A stretch of DNA of 64,000 bases, taken from assembly GCF_016097555.1 (NCBI RefSeq), contig NC_054702.1, forward strand, positions 65,137,013-65,201,012, given 5' to 3'. The position numbers were made by a program, and so were the translations under genes. How positions within the stretch are numbered: position 1 is the stretch's first letter; the number at the start of each line of letters is the position of its first letter. The stretch is from Gigantopelta aegis (lineage: Eukaryota; Mollusca; Gastropoda; Neomphalida; Peltospiridae). A model generated the notes under the pieces. That model was not told the origin of the DNA, did not search any database, and worked only from the letters and a program-made list of their open reading frames with translations. This document shows positions 49,341-59,944 of the stretch, in pieces.

Positions 49341-49663
49341 AGAAAGAAATGTTTTATTTAACGACGTACTCAACACATTTTATTTACGGTTATATAGCGT
49401 CAGACATATGGTTAAGAATCACACAGATATTGAGAGGAAACCCGCTGTCGCCACTTCATGGGCTACTCTTTTTGATTAGCAGCAAGGGATCTTTTATATG
49501 CACCATCCCACAGAGAGGGTAGTACATACCACAGCCTTTGATATACCAGTCGTGGTGCACTGGCTGGAACGAAAAATAGCCCAATGGTTCCACCGACGGG
49601 GATCGATCCCAGACCGACCGTGCATCGAGCGAGCGTTTTACCACTGGGCTACGTCCCGCCCCT
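49341..49663 (-). mobile_element. SINE-A, full-length type-1 copy with TSD
   Basis: 14-bp duplications CTATGACAGCAAAG (49327-49340) and CTATGGCAGCGAAG (49664-49677), with two mismatches. It is complete from the GAAAGAAATGTTTTATTTAA tail to the GGGCGGGACGTAGCCCAGTG head. Confidence 0.9.
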
Positions 49664-49719
49664 CTATGGCAGCGAAGTCAGTATAGCCTCTTTAGTATGC
49701 TACTTAGGGAGGAAGAAAA

Positions 49720-49952
49720 GTTAGGAGCACATTAATTAATCATCTGTTGTCAAACATTTGGTAATTTTGACAGTCTAAGATAGGAAACCCACTATATGTG
49801 TCTATTGGTAGCAAGCGATCTTTTATGTGCGCCATCCCACAGACATGACAGCACATTCCACGGCTTTTGATACACCAGTCGTGGTCCACTGGCTGGAACG
49901 AGAACTAGTTCAAAGACAGACGAGCGATTAACCAATGGGCTACTTCTTACCC
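49720..49952 (-). mobile_element. SINE-A, type-2 tail, diverged
   Basis: AGGAGCACATTAATTAATCA through GGTAGCAAGCGATCTTTTAT to GGCTGGAACGAGAACTAG and a degraded head. Confidence 0.75.
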
Positions 49953-49954
49953 CG

Positions 49955-50085
49955 TTGGACAGATAATTAGACAGGACACCCGCTTCCGCTACGCCATGGG
50001 CTATTCTTTTCAATTATTGCAGCAAGGGATCTTTTATATGCACCATTCTACAAACAGTATAGTATAGATCACCGCCTTTATTATG
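49955..50085 (-). mobile_element. SINE-A fragment
   Basis: Contains CACCCGCTTCCGCTACGCCA and GCAAGGGATCTTTTATATGC. It is joined tail-to-head with the plus-strand copy that follows. Confidence 0.7.
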
Positions 50086-50087
50086 CC

Positions 50088-50317
50088 TCGTTCCAGCCAG
50101 TGCACCACGACTGGTATATCAAATACAGTGGTATGTACTACCCTGTCTATGGGATGGTGCATATAAAAGATCCCTTGCTGCTAATCGAAAAGAGTAGCCC
50201 ATGAAGTGGCGACAGCGGGTTACCTCTCTCAATCTGTGTGATCCTTAACCATATGTCTGGCGCCATATAACCGTAAATAAAATGTGTTGAGTGCGTCGTT
50301 AAATAAAATATTTTCCT

Positions 50318-50348
<31 letters not shown>

Positions 50349-50350
50349 AA
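50088..50350 (+). mobile_element. SINE-A copy (type-1 tail), head missing
   Basis: From CGTTCCAGCCAGTGCACCAC through the core to TGAGTGCGTCGTTAAATAAA and a (TTTC)n run. Confidence 0.85.
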
Positions 50351-50737
50351 TAAGATTCTCATTAACAGCTAACCATTACAGATATTTATATCCTCTTTAT
50401 TTTTTCTTCTTTCTGTTATTCTCTGAAACAAGTTAAATTCAGGAGCCGATTTAGGATGGGGTCAAAGGGACCCGAGTCCGCAATATTTTTGGTTAAGTAA
50501 TTACATTTACATTTGTATCAGGTGATAAATCTTGTTATCAACGCCACCGAAGGACTTGACATTAATGTTACGGGCCCCCTCTATAATTACACAAACCTAG
50601 ATCTACTCGTGAAATTATTGTGTGTTTGTGGTATTGTTTGCAAAAATAAAAATATGTATTGTAAAATGTAGGAATAGGTCTTGTTTGTTAGCAAGTCCCC
50701 AAACCGCTCATTTTGTATGACCGTAATAAATGTTTAA

Positions 50738-50906
50738 AGTAAGCTTTTTTTTTTTTTTATTTTTTTTTTTTTTTAACCCTTCTCTCACCCCACTACCCTC
50801 CATTTTGTCCTCTCCTCTCCCCTCTCCCCCTCTCCACTCCACTATTCTTCCCTCATCTCCCCTCTCCTCGTCTCCCCTCCCCTCTACCCCCCCCCCCCCC
50901 CCCCCA
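50738..50906. repeat. Poly-T, CT-rich and poly-C tract
   Basis: T runs, a 100-bp pyrimidine block of CTCC/CTCCC words and a final C run. The proline/serine frames here are artefacts. Confidence 0.85.
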
Positions 50907-51011
50907 CTTCTCTGTCAAAATAAATATCAAAATTATTAATTACTGGTCGAAAATTGTTAGTCAGATAAACATGTTTGAAAACATTGATATCCGTTCCGAT
51001 ATTACGGTTAA

Positions 51012-51219
51012 CAGAGGCGGATCGAAAAGGGTGTATGTGGTCTGGAGGTCAGTCACCCTTCCCCCTCCCCCCAAATATATTCAAATGCCTTTGTTTGTGG
51101 CTTTTTTTGGGGGGTTGCCCTTTTTATAAACTGGTCCATATGTTCTTTCCCCTTAGTTCTCTGCCTCCCCCACCCCAATCCCACAACAAATGTACATATT
51201 TTCACTGGATCCGCCCTTG
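51012..51219. mobile_element. Possible MITE with CAGAGGCGGATC ends
   Basis: CAGAGGCGGATC at 51012 and GGATCCGCCCTTG ending at 51219 are imperfect inverted ends. Lone relatives of the right end are GGATCCGCCTCTG near 13317 and GGATCCGCCACTGG near 43711. No clear target duplication is seen. Confidence 0.4.
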
Positions 51220-52260
51220 GTGAAGGTATTAGTGCATTTATATTGATATACGCTGGTTCTAAATACATTTTTATGAAAAACTATTAATTTTAGGCGATTT
51301 GAGGACAATGTTTCCGTACTCCAGAAATATTTTTGTTCTGAATCGGGCTATCTGGAGGAGTATGTGTGTGTGTGGGGGGGGGGGGGGGGGGGGAGCACTC
51401 TCCATACGAAGGAGAACAGTCTCTACGGGGGCGCAAGGCATATTTTATCATTATCTATATACAACAGGACCAAAAAACACAACGCACCCACGTACATTTT
51501 CGTCCTCCAGTGTTTTCTTCGGGCCTGTGAACAACAATTCATTGTTGATATGCCTTTCTCCATTTCCATTCCCTCTTCTCCCCCTCCCCTCCCTTCCTCT
51601 TTTCTCTACCAATTCGCTCTACATATTCCTTCTCTTACCCTCAAATCGCATTCCTTCCTCTACCATTTTCACCTAAAAATAAAACGTTTACGTACACATT
51701 TTGTGTAGTGTATGTCTGAAATACGAGAGATAAGTTATCTCATAACATTTGTTTAATCCTCTTTGAATTATCTCCCTCAGCCTGCTATACGATTAGAAAA
51801 TGAATGAAAGTTATTTTCAGATGCTTACGCGTCTTCTTTACAAGCCAATGTACTGTATGGTAAATACAATATACGATGTGGAATGGTATCTTGGTTTACG
51901 AAGATCAGACGACTATGCAGATGGGGGATTTCGGGACTTGAACTCCAAACCCAACCCACCCCATCCTACCCCGCTCAAATTCATTTTCTTTTTTTCCCGG
52001 GAAACCGTAACACTTCTCTCCGAAAGTCTAGACCCCTCTCCGCACCTGTTCAGTGTTTGATTTATACATATATTATACACATTAGTATTGTATTACAGAA
52101 GCAGTGATACTAAAACGTAAGTAGGGCTAAATCATAAAGTGTAAATTTATATTATTTTGGGGAATATAGCCTAGATATTTCTTCCGTTGTAATTTATTTG
52201 GCCTATTATTACATTAAAACATCAAGGAGTAGGAAAAAAACTAAATACAAAAAATCCTAA
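51220..52260. other. Intergenic, no recognised gene
   Basis: AT-rich with a G run at 51375-51393 and CT-rich patches. Small frames show no family resemblance. Confidence 0.5.
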
Positions 52261-52832
52261 ATTATTTTGTCTGTACCCCCCCCCCCCCCCCTCCTTTTTT
52301 TCTCTTTCTTTCTTTTAAGCCATATAATGTTAGAATGTCAATCTTCCAGTTCTGCTGGGACATGCTCACACATGTAGATACTAAATGCGAACAACCCTGG
52401 CATTCTGTAGAATGGCTGTCATACGAGTCACCGAATAGCATGTTGACAAATTTAAGTCGTGGAGGTAAGGAATCTCGCTAGAAAAGACTCCAACCTGGTG
52501 GTGCAGGCTGTCAAAACGAGAAGCGTCCTAGCATTCAATCAGTTCCAATGATCGCATACATCCCAGCTGAAAACTCAATTTCGCTGACAAACACAAAACA
52601 AAAATGGAGGATTCCCATATCAAAGCAAGTGAACGCACGTGCAGTGTGCATAGGCGAACCAAACGCGACTTAACCATGGTGTGCTCCTGATTGGGAATAA
52701 ATTCTGATAGGCCTATAGGCCCTAATTAAAACTTTGATTAAAAGCCCCTGGAAACATGCTTCAAAAAAGGAGTTTTTAAACAAAACAAAAACAACAAACA
52801 AAACAAAACAAACATAATATTAAAATGTAGCG

Positions 52833-53059
52833 CAGGGGCGTAGCGTGATCTGGACCGGGGGGGTGGGGGGGGGGGGGGGGGGGTGGTGTGTGTTCGAATA
52901 TGAACCAAGTGGACCTTTTTCTATTTTGTTTTTGCACCACCCAAAACTCCATATTTATAAACCTGTATGTTTTAGTACTGAAAGCGGACCATTTGCTTCA
53001 GCGGGGGGGGGGGGGGGGGGGGGGGGTCGTCTGAACCCCCCTCCCAGCCTACGCCCCTG
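52833..53059. mobile_element. G-rich MITE with CAGGGGCGTAG ends
   Basis: Inverted ends CAGGGGCGTAG and CTACGCCCCTG; TAGCG on both sides (52828-52832, 53060-53064). The interior has two long G runs (about 52857 and 53003). It lies 240 bp before the start codon of the helix-hairpin-helix gene. Confidence 0.65.
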
Positions 53060-53174
53060 TAGCGGATGTTCATAACCGATTCTGTATATATAAAATGATT
53101 GATTCGATCGCCGCCGTTTGCGAACGTGTACACCGTGTACACCGTGGGAGAGAATAATTATATCTTACGTACTA

Positions 53175-53243
53175 TGACGTCATTGGTTTATTTTCAGAAC
53201 TATGACGTCGCAACGTTTATTCGATGTAAACAGTTTATATAAA
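53175..53243 (+). promoter_or_regulatory. Compact CRE/CCAAT/TATA promoter
   Basis: A perfect CRE palindrome TGACGTCA (53175-53182) is followed by an inverted CCAAT (ATTGG, 53182-53186), a second CRE-like TGACGTCG (53203-53210) and TATAAA (53238-53243). The start codon is at 53302. Spacing suits transcription start near 53268. Factor binding is inferred from motifs only. Confidence 0.5.
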
Positions 53244-53301
53244 ATACTTTTTCTCCTGGGAATGTCATTAAAATCCTAAGTTCGTGATAATAATAGCAAC
53301 A

Positions 53302-55512
53302 ATGACTTTGGTCGATATAAACCAGTGTACAGTTAGGACTTTAATCTCCAAAGTTGGTTTACCACTTGATTTGGCTCGCAACATTGTCATGTACAAAAGA
53401 AAACGAAGATGCCGTCCTGCCATAGCTCATATGGACGAACTGTGGAAAATCCCAGGTATGAATTGTAAGTTTTTTGAGATGTTAATGAAGCATTACAAAT
53501 CAAGTAACTCGTCTATAACATCATCTACTACTTCCTTTATGATGCCTGCAGTTATCGATTCGAAAAAGAATGTTAGTGTGCCTAGTGAGATGATGAAAGA
53601 GGACGAATGTCATAGAATGACAACACGGCAGTCGACAAAACGGAAAATGTCGAACTCGCCGAATAGGATAGGGCCATATAAGAGAAAAAAGTCACGGAAA
53701 AGGACAAAGTTGCGGAAGAAACGCCCTGTGTCGAAACCCACTGCTAAAATTTATCCGATCAGTCAAACAAACACGAACGACAACAGTCACAAGGAGGTGA
53801 GCGGAGTGCACTCCCTTGCGTTGAACCCTGTATCGGTATGCACCTCGAAGTCTCGTAACAGGCTTTTCGTGACCTACAAACCTGGTCTGTCGGAGCCCTT
53901 CGCCCTTCTGTCAAACTTAGAATCATGTAAGACGTCGGCACCGGAAGAGCCACTGCTACCTCCATCATCACCTGCAAAATCTCAGAGAAGCCACAGATCA
54001 ATTAAGTCTGCGAAATCTCCCGGAACAAGGAGATCAAAGACTCCTCAAAATTCCAACAGCTCTAACAAGTGGGGTGCACAAACGGCGCATCGATACTTCG
54101 TGAACGACCTGATCACTGCGCCCGACGCCAACGAATCGGAGAAAAGAAAGTTTGTAGAAGCTTGGATATCCGAAGTCGAAACTAGCAGCCCTCACAAACG
54201 TCACAAAACTGACGGATCGCGATCACGAACACTAACACGAACGCGAACGCGAACGCGATCGCGATCGCAATCGCCATCACCCGAAGGTTCAGATAAAAAT
54301 GAAATTAGAAGTCCTGCCATGCGATCGCTATCACCCGCACGTTCAAATAAAATTGAACATAAAAGCCATGACAAGCGATCGCCATCACCCGTACGTTCAA
54401 ATAAAAATGAAATTAGAAGTCCAGCCAAGCAATCGCCATCACCCGTACGTTCAAATAAAATTGAACATAGAAGCCATGACAAGCGATCGCCATCACCCGC
54501 ACGTTCAAATAAAATTGAACATAGACGCCATGACAAGCGATCGCCATCACCCGCATGTTCAAATAAAAATGAACATCGAAGCCATGACAAGCGATCGCCA
54601 TCACCTGCACATTCAAATAAAAATGAACATCGAAGCCATGCCAGGCGATCACTATCACCCGCAATTCCAAATAAAACTGAATCGAGAAGACAGCATATTG
54701 TGGAGGACAAACAGGTGCCAGGGACGAGTGGAGAAAACTACCACAGGGCTAGGTCTTCCAGGTCACCGAAAGCCAAATCGCCCCCGCCACCAAAAGCGTC
54801 CATGTTGCCCGCTTCACCACCATCGTCCAAGCAATCGGTGTCATCGGAGAGTCAGAAGACGATGTATGTGAAGTCCAGGACCGTGGACCAAGAACCGTCG
54901 GACAAAAATATTCAGGACCAGAGGAATCGAAGGCATCAGAAACATCATAAGGAAAAGAAGCACGAGAAGCTTCAAAAATATCAGAAGGATGAAGAGTATA
55001 AGAAGGACGAGGAGTATCAGAAGGATGAGGAATATCAGAAGGAGTATCAGAAGGATGAGGAGTATCGGAAGGATGAGGAGTATCAGAAGGACGGGGAGCA
55101 TCGGAAGGATGAGGAGCAAGAGAAGGATGAGGAGCACGAGAAGCATGAGGAGCACGAGAAGCATGGGAAGCACCACAAGAAGCACCACAAACGTAAGCAC
55201 TCCCACCATGACCAGCACCACCAGAAACACAAGAACAGAGTGCGATTCGACAGCAACGTCAACGGTCGGTCCTACAAGGTGGACCAGCTCATCCCGACTC
55301 CGAAAGACGACGTGCCGCTCATTAACAAGTCCACGGTGAAGGACTCGGGACCGATGGTATACCCGACAGAGCGCGACCTTGCCCGTCACAGGAAACGAAA
55401 GACGCGCAAGTCGCAAGGGAAAGCTAGTAGTCCCAAAGGACGCCCCAGGCGAACTCCAGCCCGACAAGGCCAGGCGCCGCCACCCTCCGCGGGATACTGT
55501 ACCATAACGTAG
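53302..55512 (+). CDS. Intronless HhH / RS-repeat basic protein (736 aa), function unknown
   Basis: The start is ATG 53302; the frame extends 18 bases upstream to a GTG, which is not used as a start here. Residues about 5-65 (DINQCTVRTLISKVGLPLDL, MYKRKRRC, LWKIPGMNCKFFEMLMKHY) look like a ComEA-type helix-hairpin-helix, usually a non-specific DNA-binding fold. Residues 120-150 are a dense Lys/Arg block, a likely nuclear signal. A conserved-looking segment AHRYFVNDLITAPDANESEK precedes eight 18-residue RS-type repeats (RSPSPARSNKIEHRSHDK) at about 54280-54690. A Lys/Glu/Tyr/Gln region (KDEEYQ) and His/Lys block follow, then a basic C-terminus. This suggests a nuclear, chromatin- or RNA-associated protein. 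No whole-length family is recognised. The lack of introns suggests a retrogene or new gene. Confidence 0.75.
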   Translation: MTLVDINQCTVRTLISKVGLPLDLARNIVMYKRKRRCRPAIAHMDELWKIPGMNCKFFEMLMKHYKSSNSSITSSTTSFMMPAVIDSKKNVSVPSEMMKEDECHRMTTRQSTKRKMSNSPNRIGPYKRKKSRKRTKLRKKRPVSKPTAKIYPISQTNTNDNSHKEVSGVHSLALNPVSVCTSKSRNRLFVTYKPGLSEPFALLSNLESCKTSAPEEPLLPPSSPAKSQRSHRSIKSAKSPGTRRSKTPQNSNSSNKWGAQTAHRYFVNDLITAPDANESEKRKFVEAWISEVETSSPHKRHKTDGSRSRTLTRTRTRTRSRSQSPSPEGSDKNEIRSPAMRSLSPARSNKIEHKSHDKRSPSPVRSNKNEIRSPAKQSPSPVRSNKIEHRSHDKRSPSPARSNKIEHRRHDKRSPSPACSNKNEHRSHDKRSPSPAHSNKNEHRSHARRSLSPAIPNKTESRRQHIVEDKQVPGTSGENYHRARSSRSPKAKSPPPPKASMLPASPPSSKQSVSSESQKTMYVKSRTVDQEPSDKNIQDQRNRRHQKHHKEKKHEKLQKYQKDEEYKKDEEYQKDEEYQKEYQKDEEYRKDEEYQKDGEHRKDEEQEKDEEHEKHEEHEKHGKHHKKHHKRKHSHHDQHHQKHKNRVRFDSNVNGRSYKVDQLIPTPKDDVPLINKSTVKDSGPMVYPTERDLARHRKRKTRKSQGKASSPKGRPRRTPARQGQAPPPSAGYCTIT
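54280..54690 (+). repeat. 54-bp coding tandem repeat (18 aa, about 8 units)
   Basis: The in-frame unit encodes RSPSPARSNKxEHRSHDK, with GCGATCGCCATCACCCG at its core. Period 54 bp keeps the frame. Units vary at one to four residues (KIEH, KNEI, KNEH). Serine-proline sites repeat every 18 residues. Confidence 0.92.
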
Positions 55513-55554
55513 AGTACGTCCAACCGAAACACTCAATGCCGTAGACTGTCCAAA

Positions 55555-55560
55555 AATAAA
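55555..55560 (+). promoter_or_regulatory. Poly(A) signal of the HhH/RS gene
   Basis: AATAAA lies 43 bases after the TAG stop, an unusually short 3' UTR and a good position for transcript end. Confidence 0.6.
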
Positions 55561-56924
55561 CTGTGGATTGTTTAATGGAAACTATGCGGATTGTCTATTA
55601 ATAGAAAATTATGCTTTTGATGGGTCATTGTATCATAGAACCCCTCGTGGGAATATTGTATCACAACGTAGAGTGAATCTTTTAAGGCATATACCTGGGT
55701 TGTATATATATAATGGTAACAATTTAACATAGATCTAGATAAGTCTGATTTAGATCTGTAACAGAATTCATTCTTAGATACTAGCTATATATGTAAGATC
55801 TATGGTATTTAATACATTACTGTTTAAAATTTCGCAACAAAAATAAGTGTATCTTATAAATATGAAACACCACAAGTAAATTCAACTGTGTTTCTAACAA
55901 AAACATTACCCTATTGTTTTGCATTGATATATGTTCATGATTAAAAAGAAATTATGAATAAACGCTAACAAAAAAAAGGTTATATACAAAGTAATATAAA
56001 ATACAGACACAGCATTAGTGTATCTCCTTGTTTCCTACAGTTCATATCTAATACCTAAATTCTATCCAAACTGATTGATGAAAACGAGCAATTATCTTCA
56101 AAATATCCAATCACATTTATCACCTGAAGTAACTCTATTTAGATATGGTTGTATATATCATTCCAAAATGAAATCCCACATTTTAAAATCAAACTTTAAA
56201 AAATATAGCTGAAGTATGTGAAGGAATTGTTGGTTACTCAGTCTTCAAGTCTACGTTATTTGGTAAACATTTTATAAATATTTACTTGAATGCTGGAGTC
56301 TTATATAGATTATTGTTTTAAGTTTATTTTAGAATTATGAATTTTTATTTAAGTAAATACAATAAGATATGTTTAATGTCTTCTATAACAAATCTCGTTT
56401 CGGACATCAACAATACGGGAAACAAAATACAGGTCAATAATTGTACATTTTAGAGGCAATTTATTATACTACGAAACATTACATAATATTTTGATATTAC
56501 ATAGTTTACATGTCTTAAAATGTTACTAACATGTTAATAAATTATGATGGTTTATCAACTGTGTTGCTGTTATTAGTTTTGCGAGTGCGAGTGCGAATAA
56601 TTTGTACATGCTCATATACCACTAGAGTTTCGAGCATGTCCGTCCCGGGGCCTGTCTCTGGATAGCCAGGGGTTGTCCCGGGACAGAAATAAAATAAGCG
56701 GACAATTTTGAAATTTACATCCAAAAATTAAATAGTGGGCCTTTAAAATTTTGATGCGCATCTCTAATATAATTAATAAAGAAAATTCTACTCATTAAAT
56801 TTGGTCGCTAGATTAGATCGGGTGGTTAAAAAGAAATTAGATAAGATGGGGGGGGGGGGGGGGGGGGGGTAGAGTTGAAAATGGTCAGAATTTTGAAAAT
56901 AGCAATTAGTAAAAAAGTTAATAG

Positions 56925-56957
<33 letters not shown>

Positions 56958-57060
56958 CAATTACACGCCAAAAAAAAAAAGAATTGACTGCTCGGTCGAA
57001 TATTTATATAATTTGGAGCATTTTAGAAGGACAGTCCAAAAATAAATAAGAGAAAGAAGA
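55561..57060. other. AT-rich intergenic DNA
   Basis: No gene seen. It includes an inverse copy of the 3255 repeat (56605-56690), a G run at 56849-56868 and an A run at 56932-56957. Confidence 0.5.
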
Positions 57061-57179
57061 GAGGATCGGACTATTTAATAATATTAAAAAAAGAGAGTAA
57101 TTTCGACATAAACTTTTGAACGAAGGTCTAAAAGTTTAAAGTCCGATATATATGTCCACGTGAGTGGCCTCGTTAAGGC

Positions 57180-58140
57180 CGTTAGGTTGGTTTCTACTTC
57201 GGAGAGGCTGGAGATTCCCGGAGTTACGGCAGTTGGTTTTTTCGCTGACGTAGTGTCTGAACTACACTGGAGTAGCCGGGGCCGCAGACTGCACTGATCA
57301 TCTTGTGTATGGATCTGTTGTCGATCTTGGCGAACAAGATGCACCGTCTGTAGGTCTGGTCCCTCCGGTGCGTGACGACTACTCCAAGTATTCCACTCAA
57401 AGATCTTGTTGTGTAGCTCGTAGCTGCTGCCGTCATCCAGTGGTCTCCAGTCCGCATTGAGGTATCCTCCCCGAAGTTGTTTGTGGATAACAATCGCGTG
57501 TCCCCCTGCATATACTGTTTTGCAGTTGGCGTCGAAAAAGTCCGTTGATGGCAAGGACCCATTTGGCGTCGTCAGGGGCGGGGCTACCGGCGGCGGCTTG
57601 GTCTTGGCTGGTTGGGTGGCTCGGTGATGTCGCCTTCCGCTTCGCCGCCGCAACATTTACGTCCAACAACATGTCCCGTGTGCCGACTCAACGGGATTTA
57701 CGGTCGGTATAAATGACCGCTGCACTCCGGAGTCGGCGTCCAGGTGGTGGTCGGTGATGTAGCGCCTTCCGCTTCGCCCCCTGCATATACTGCCGCAACA
57801 ACAACATGTCCCTGTGCCTAGTGCAAGTCGGCGTCCAGGTGGTGCGGTCGCCTTCCGCTTCGCCGCCGCAACAACAACATGTCCCTGTGCCTAGTCAACG
57901 GGAGCGGTCGGTATAATTGGCCGCTGCACCGGAGTCGGCGTCCGGGGAGTGGAGGTCGGTGGTACCGCCCTTGGAGGCTGGCACATCGCGATGTCCAGGC
58001 TCGAATACGGCTGATCCGGGGATGCAGGCGCCGATGGCGATCGCGTCCTCTCCGGCGAACTCGGTAGGGGCGGCGACGCAGAAGGGAGCCGCCAGCTTTG
58101 TCTCTCCCCCCCCCCCCCCCCCCCATCCGAGCCGTCCCTG
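57180..58140 (-). pseudogene. GC-rich island with broken minus-strand coding remains
   Basis: About 960 bp of GC-rich DNA in an AT-rich neighbourhood. Minus-strand frames overlap and swap: PTEFAGEDAIAIGACIPGSA near 58050, VLAINGLFRRQLQNS near 57540, and RRCILFAKIDNRSIHKMISA near 57300. Protein-like text moves between frames, which suggests a frameshifted gene or element. The segment CGCCTTCCGCTTCGCC with CAACAACATGTCCC recurs three times (about 57630, 57760, 57850), and CGGAGTCGGCGTCC recurs too, so it has been locally duplicated. I do not recognise the family. Confidence 0.35.
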
Positions 58141-58217
58141 GCACGGGTTTCTTCTTCCTCCTTCCTCTTCCAGTCCCTCCGTTCTATTAGTTTTGGATTT
58201 ATTTTTTAATACCTTTG

Positions 58218-58845
58218 AGTGAGTTACGTAGCCCAGTGGTAAAGCGCTCGCTTGATGCGCGGTCAGTCTAGGATCGATCCCTGTCGGGCTATTTCTTGTT
58301 CTAGCCAATGCACCACGATTGATATATTAAAGCTCGTGATCATTGGTACGTCTTCGAAGATGTCTATTAAACCTGTGTTTTCCGATTTGTACAGCAAAGA
58401 TAAGTACCAGTCATATATTAAAATCTTGCATGAACGCTATCGTTCTCGTAAAAAGCAACAACAATTTCTGGTATTATTAAACGGATCTTTCTATCAGCTA
58501 CATAAGGTAAATAGTAGCAATCAGAATACAAAATGATTTTAGGTGCGCTGTTTGTTAAGTGGTACTTAAGTGCGTTATTTTTCACACTCGCCAGATTGAA
58601 ATTACGTGCGCTGTACGAGCGCGATCGCACCCGCGCACCTTAAACGGCAAGGTCTGGTGGTATGTGATATCCTGTCTGTGGGATGGTGCATATAAAAGAT
58701 CCCTTGTTACTAACGGGGAAAATGTAGCGGGTTTCCTCTTTAAGACTATAGACCTTATGTCAGAATTACCAAATGTTTGATATCCAGTAACCGATGATTA
58801 ATACATTAATGTGCTCTAGTGGTGTCGTTAAACAAAACAAACTTT
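58218..58845 (+). mobile_element. SINE-A (type-2 tail) interrupted by 310 bp
   Basis: The head and B box (58218-58340: CGTAGCCCAGTGGTAAAGC, GGATCGATCC) and the core and tail (58655-58845) are separated by foreign sequence. The order and orientation are intact. Confidence 0.78.
58341..58654 (+). other. Unknown insertion in the SINE, with a 58-codon frame
   Basis: The insert holds a frame from ATG 58360 to TGA 58536. It starts MSIKPVFSDLYSKDKYQSYI and contains RYRSRKKQQQFLVLLNGSFY. CATAAG/GTAAAT in the frame resembles a splice donor. The second half has GC-rich words (GTGCGCTGTACGAGCGCGAT). It may be a fragment of an unknown element. Confidence 0.3.
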
Positions 58846-58935
58846 TAACTTTTAATAACTTTGTTACTGACCTCTGTATCTACATGAAGCTTATCACTGA
58901 CTATTTTATTTTGTGTATTGTGAAGGTATGTAAAT

Positions 58936-59230
58936 ATAGGCGTACGGGCTCCCTTTTTTTTTTCTTTTTTTTTTTGGGGGGGGGGGGGGTTGCAGGCTTG
59001 TTTTTGCCCCAATTAAACAAAAATACTCGAATCTGAATATCAACATTTATTCATATCAGCATTATTGTCAAACAGTTATACAGAGTTAAAAATGAATCAC
59101 TACGCATTTTTACATTGGTTAAACTAACTTTGATGATGGAAATGCATGGTACAAAGGTCTCAGATTAGCACATTGGGGTGGGGGGGGGGGGGGCAGTTAC
59201 CCCCATCCATCCCCTCTCTCGTACGTTATG
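58936..59230 (+). mobile_element. GCGTACG-ended MITE, copy 1
   Basis: Ends TAGGCGTACGGGCTCCC and CTCTCGTACGTTATG. It shares CAACATTTATTCATA and TCACTACGCATTTTT with copies at 61378 and 62625. Contains T and G runs. Confidence 0.65.
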
Positions 59231-59329
59231 TGTGGAAACACTTTTAGTTGACATCGTACTTATAAAATCTGGAGGAAAGGATAGGCGATGGATGTCTGTT
59301 GAACAACATCCCAGCACAGTTGTTTACAT

Positions 59330-59440
59330 TTCAACTTATTTTCATGGCTTATATTCAATTAAGGTTCAAGATACGCTGTCCTGGGCACACGCCTCAGATG
59401 TCTGTTCAGGACAGTGGGTTGGTGATGTATGGTTACATAA
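59330..59440 (-). mobile_element. SINE-C tail fragment
   Basis: AACTTATTTTCATGGCTTAT, ATTCAATTAAGGTTCAAG and TCAGGACAGTGGGTTGGTGA match the SINE-C tail. The head is absent. Confidence 0.65.
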
Positions 59441-59490
59441 GATATAAGGTGTTTCGATGTTAAAACATATATTATGTATGGGTAAATAAG

Positions 59491-59862
59491 AAAGAAATAT
59501 TTTATTTAACGCCGCACTCAACACATTTTATTTACGTCAGACATATGGTTAAAGACCACACAGATTTTGAGAGGAAACCCGCTGTCGCCACTACATGGGC
59601 TACTCTTTCCGATTAGCAGCAAGGGATCTTTTATTTGCACTTCCCACAGGCAGGATAGCACAAACCATGGCCTTTGTTGAACCAGTTATGGATCACTGGT
59701 CGGTGCAAGTGTTTTACACCTACCCATTGAGCCTTGCGGAGCACTCACTCAGGGTTTGGAGTCGATATCTGGATTAAAAATCCATGCCTCGACTGGGATC
59801 CGAATCCAGTACCTACCAGCCTGTAGACCGATGGCCTAACCACTACGCCACCGAGGCCGGTA
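59491..59862 (-). mobile_element. SINE-B copy with TSD
   Basis: Exact 13-bp duplications TATGGGTAAATAA at 59478-59490 and 59863-59875. Full length, with a short deletion in the tail (TTTACGTCAGACATATGG). Confidence 0.9.
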
Positions 59863-59944
59863 TATGGGTAAATAATCTCCATGACTGTCTAAGGTCGCAC
59901 AACTGAAATAGGTTTGATTCACGTTCTGGTTAAAGCTGTGAAGT

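Noticed and set aside
53759..55536. Minus-strand frames opposite the HhH/RS gene (up to 231 codons)
   Set aside because: They are the complement of the repeat-rich plus-strand gene, with no start context, motif or splice evidence of their own.
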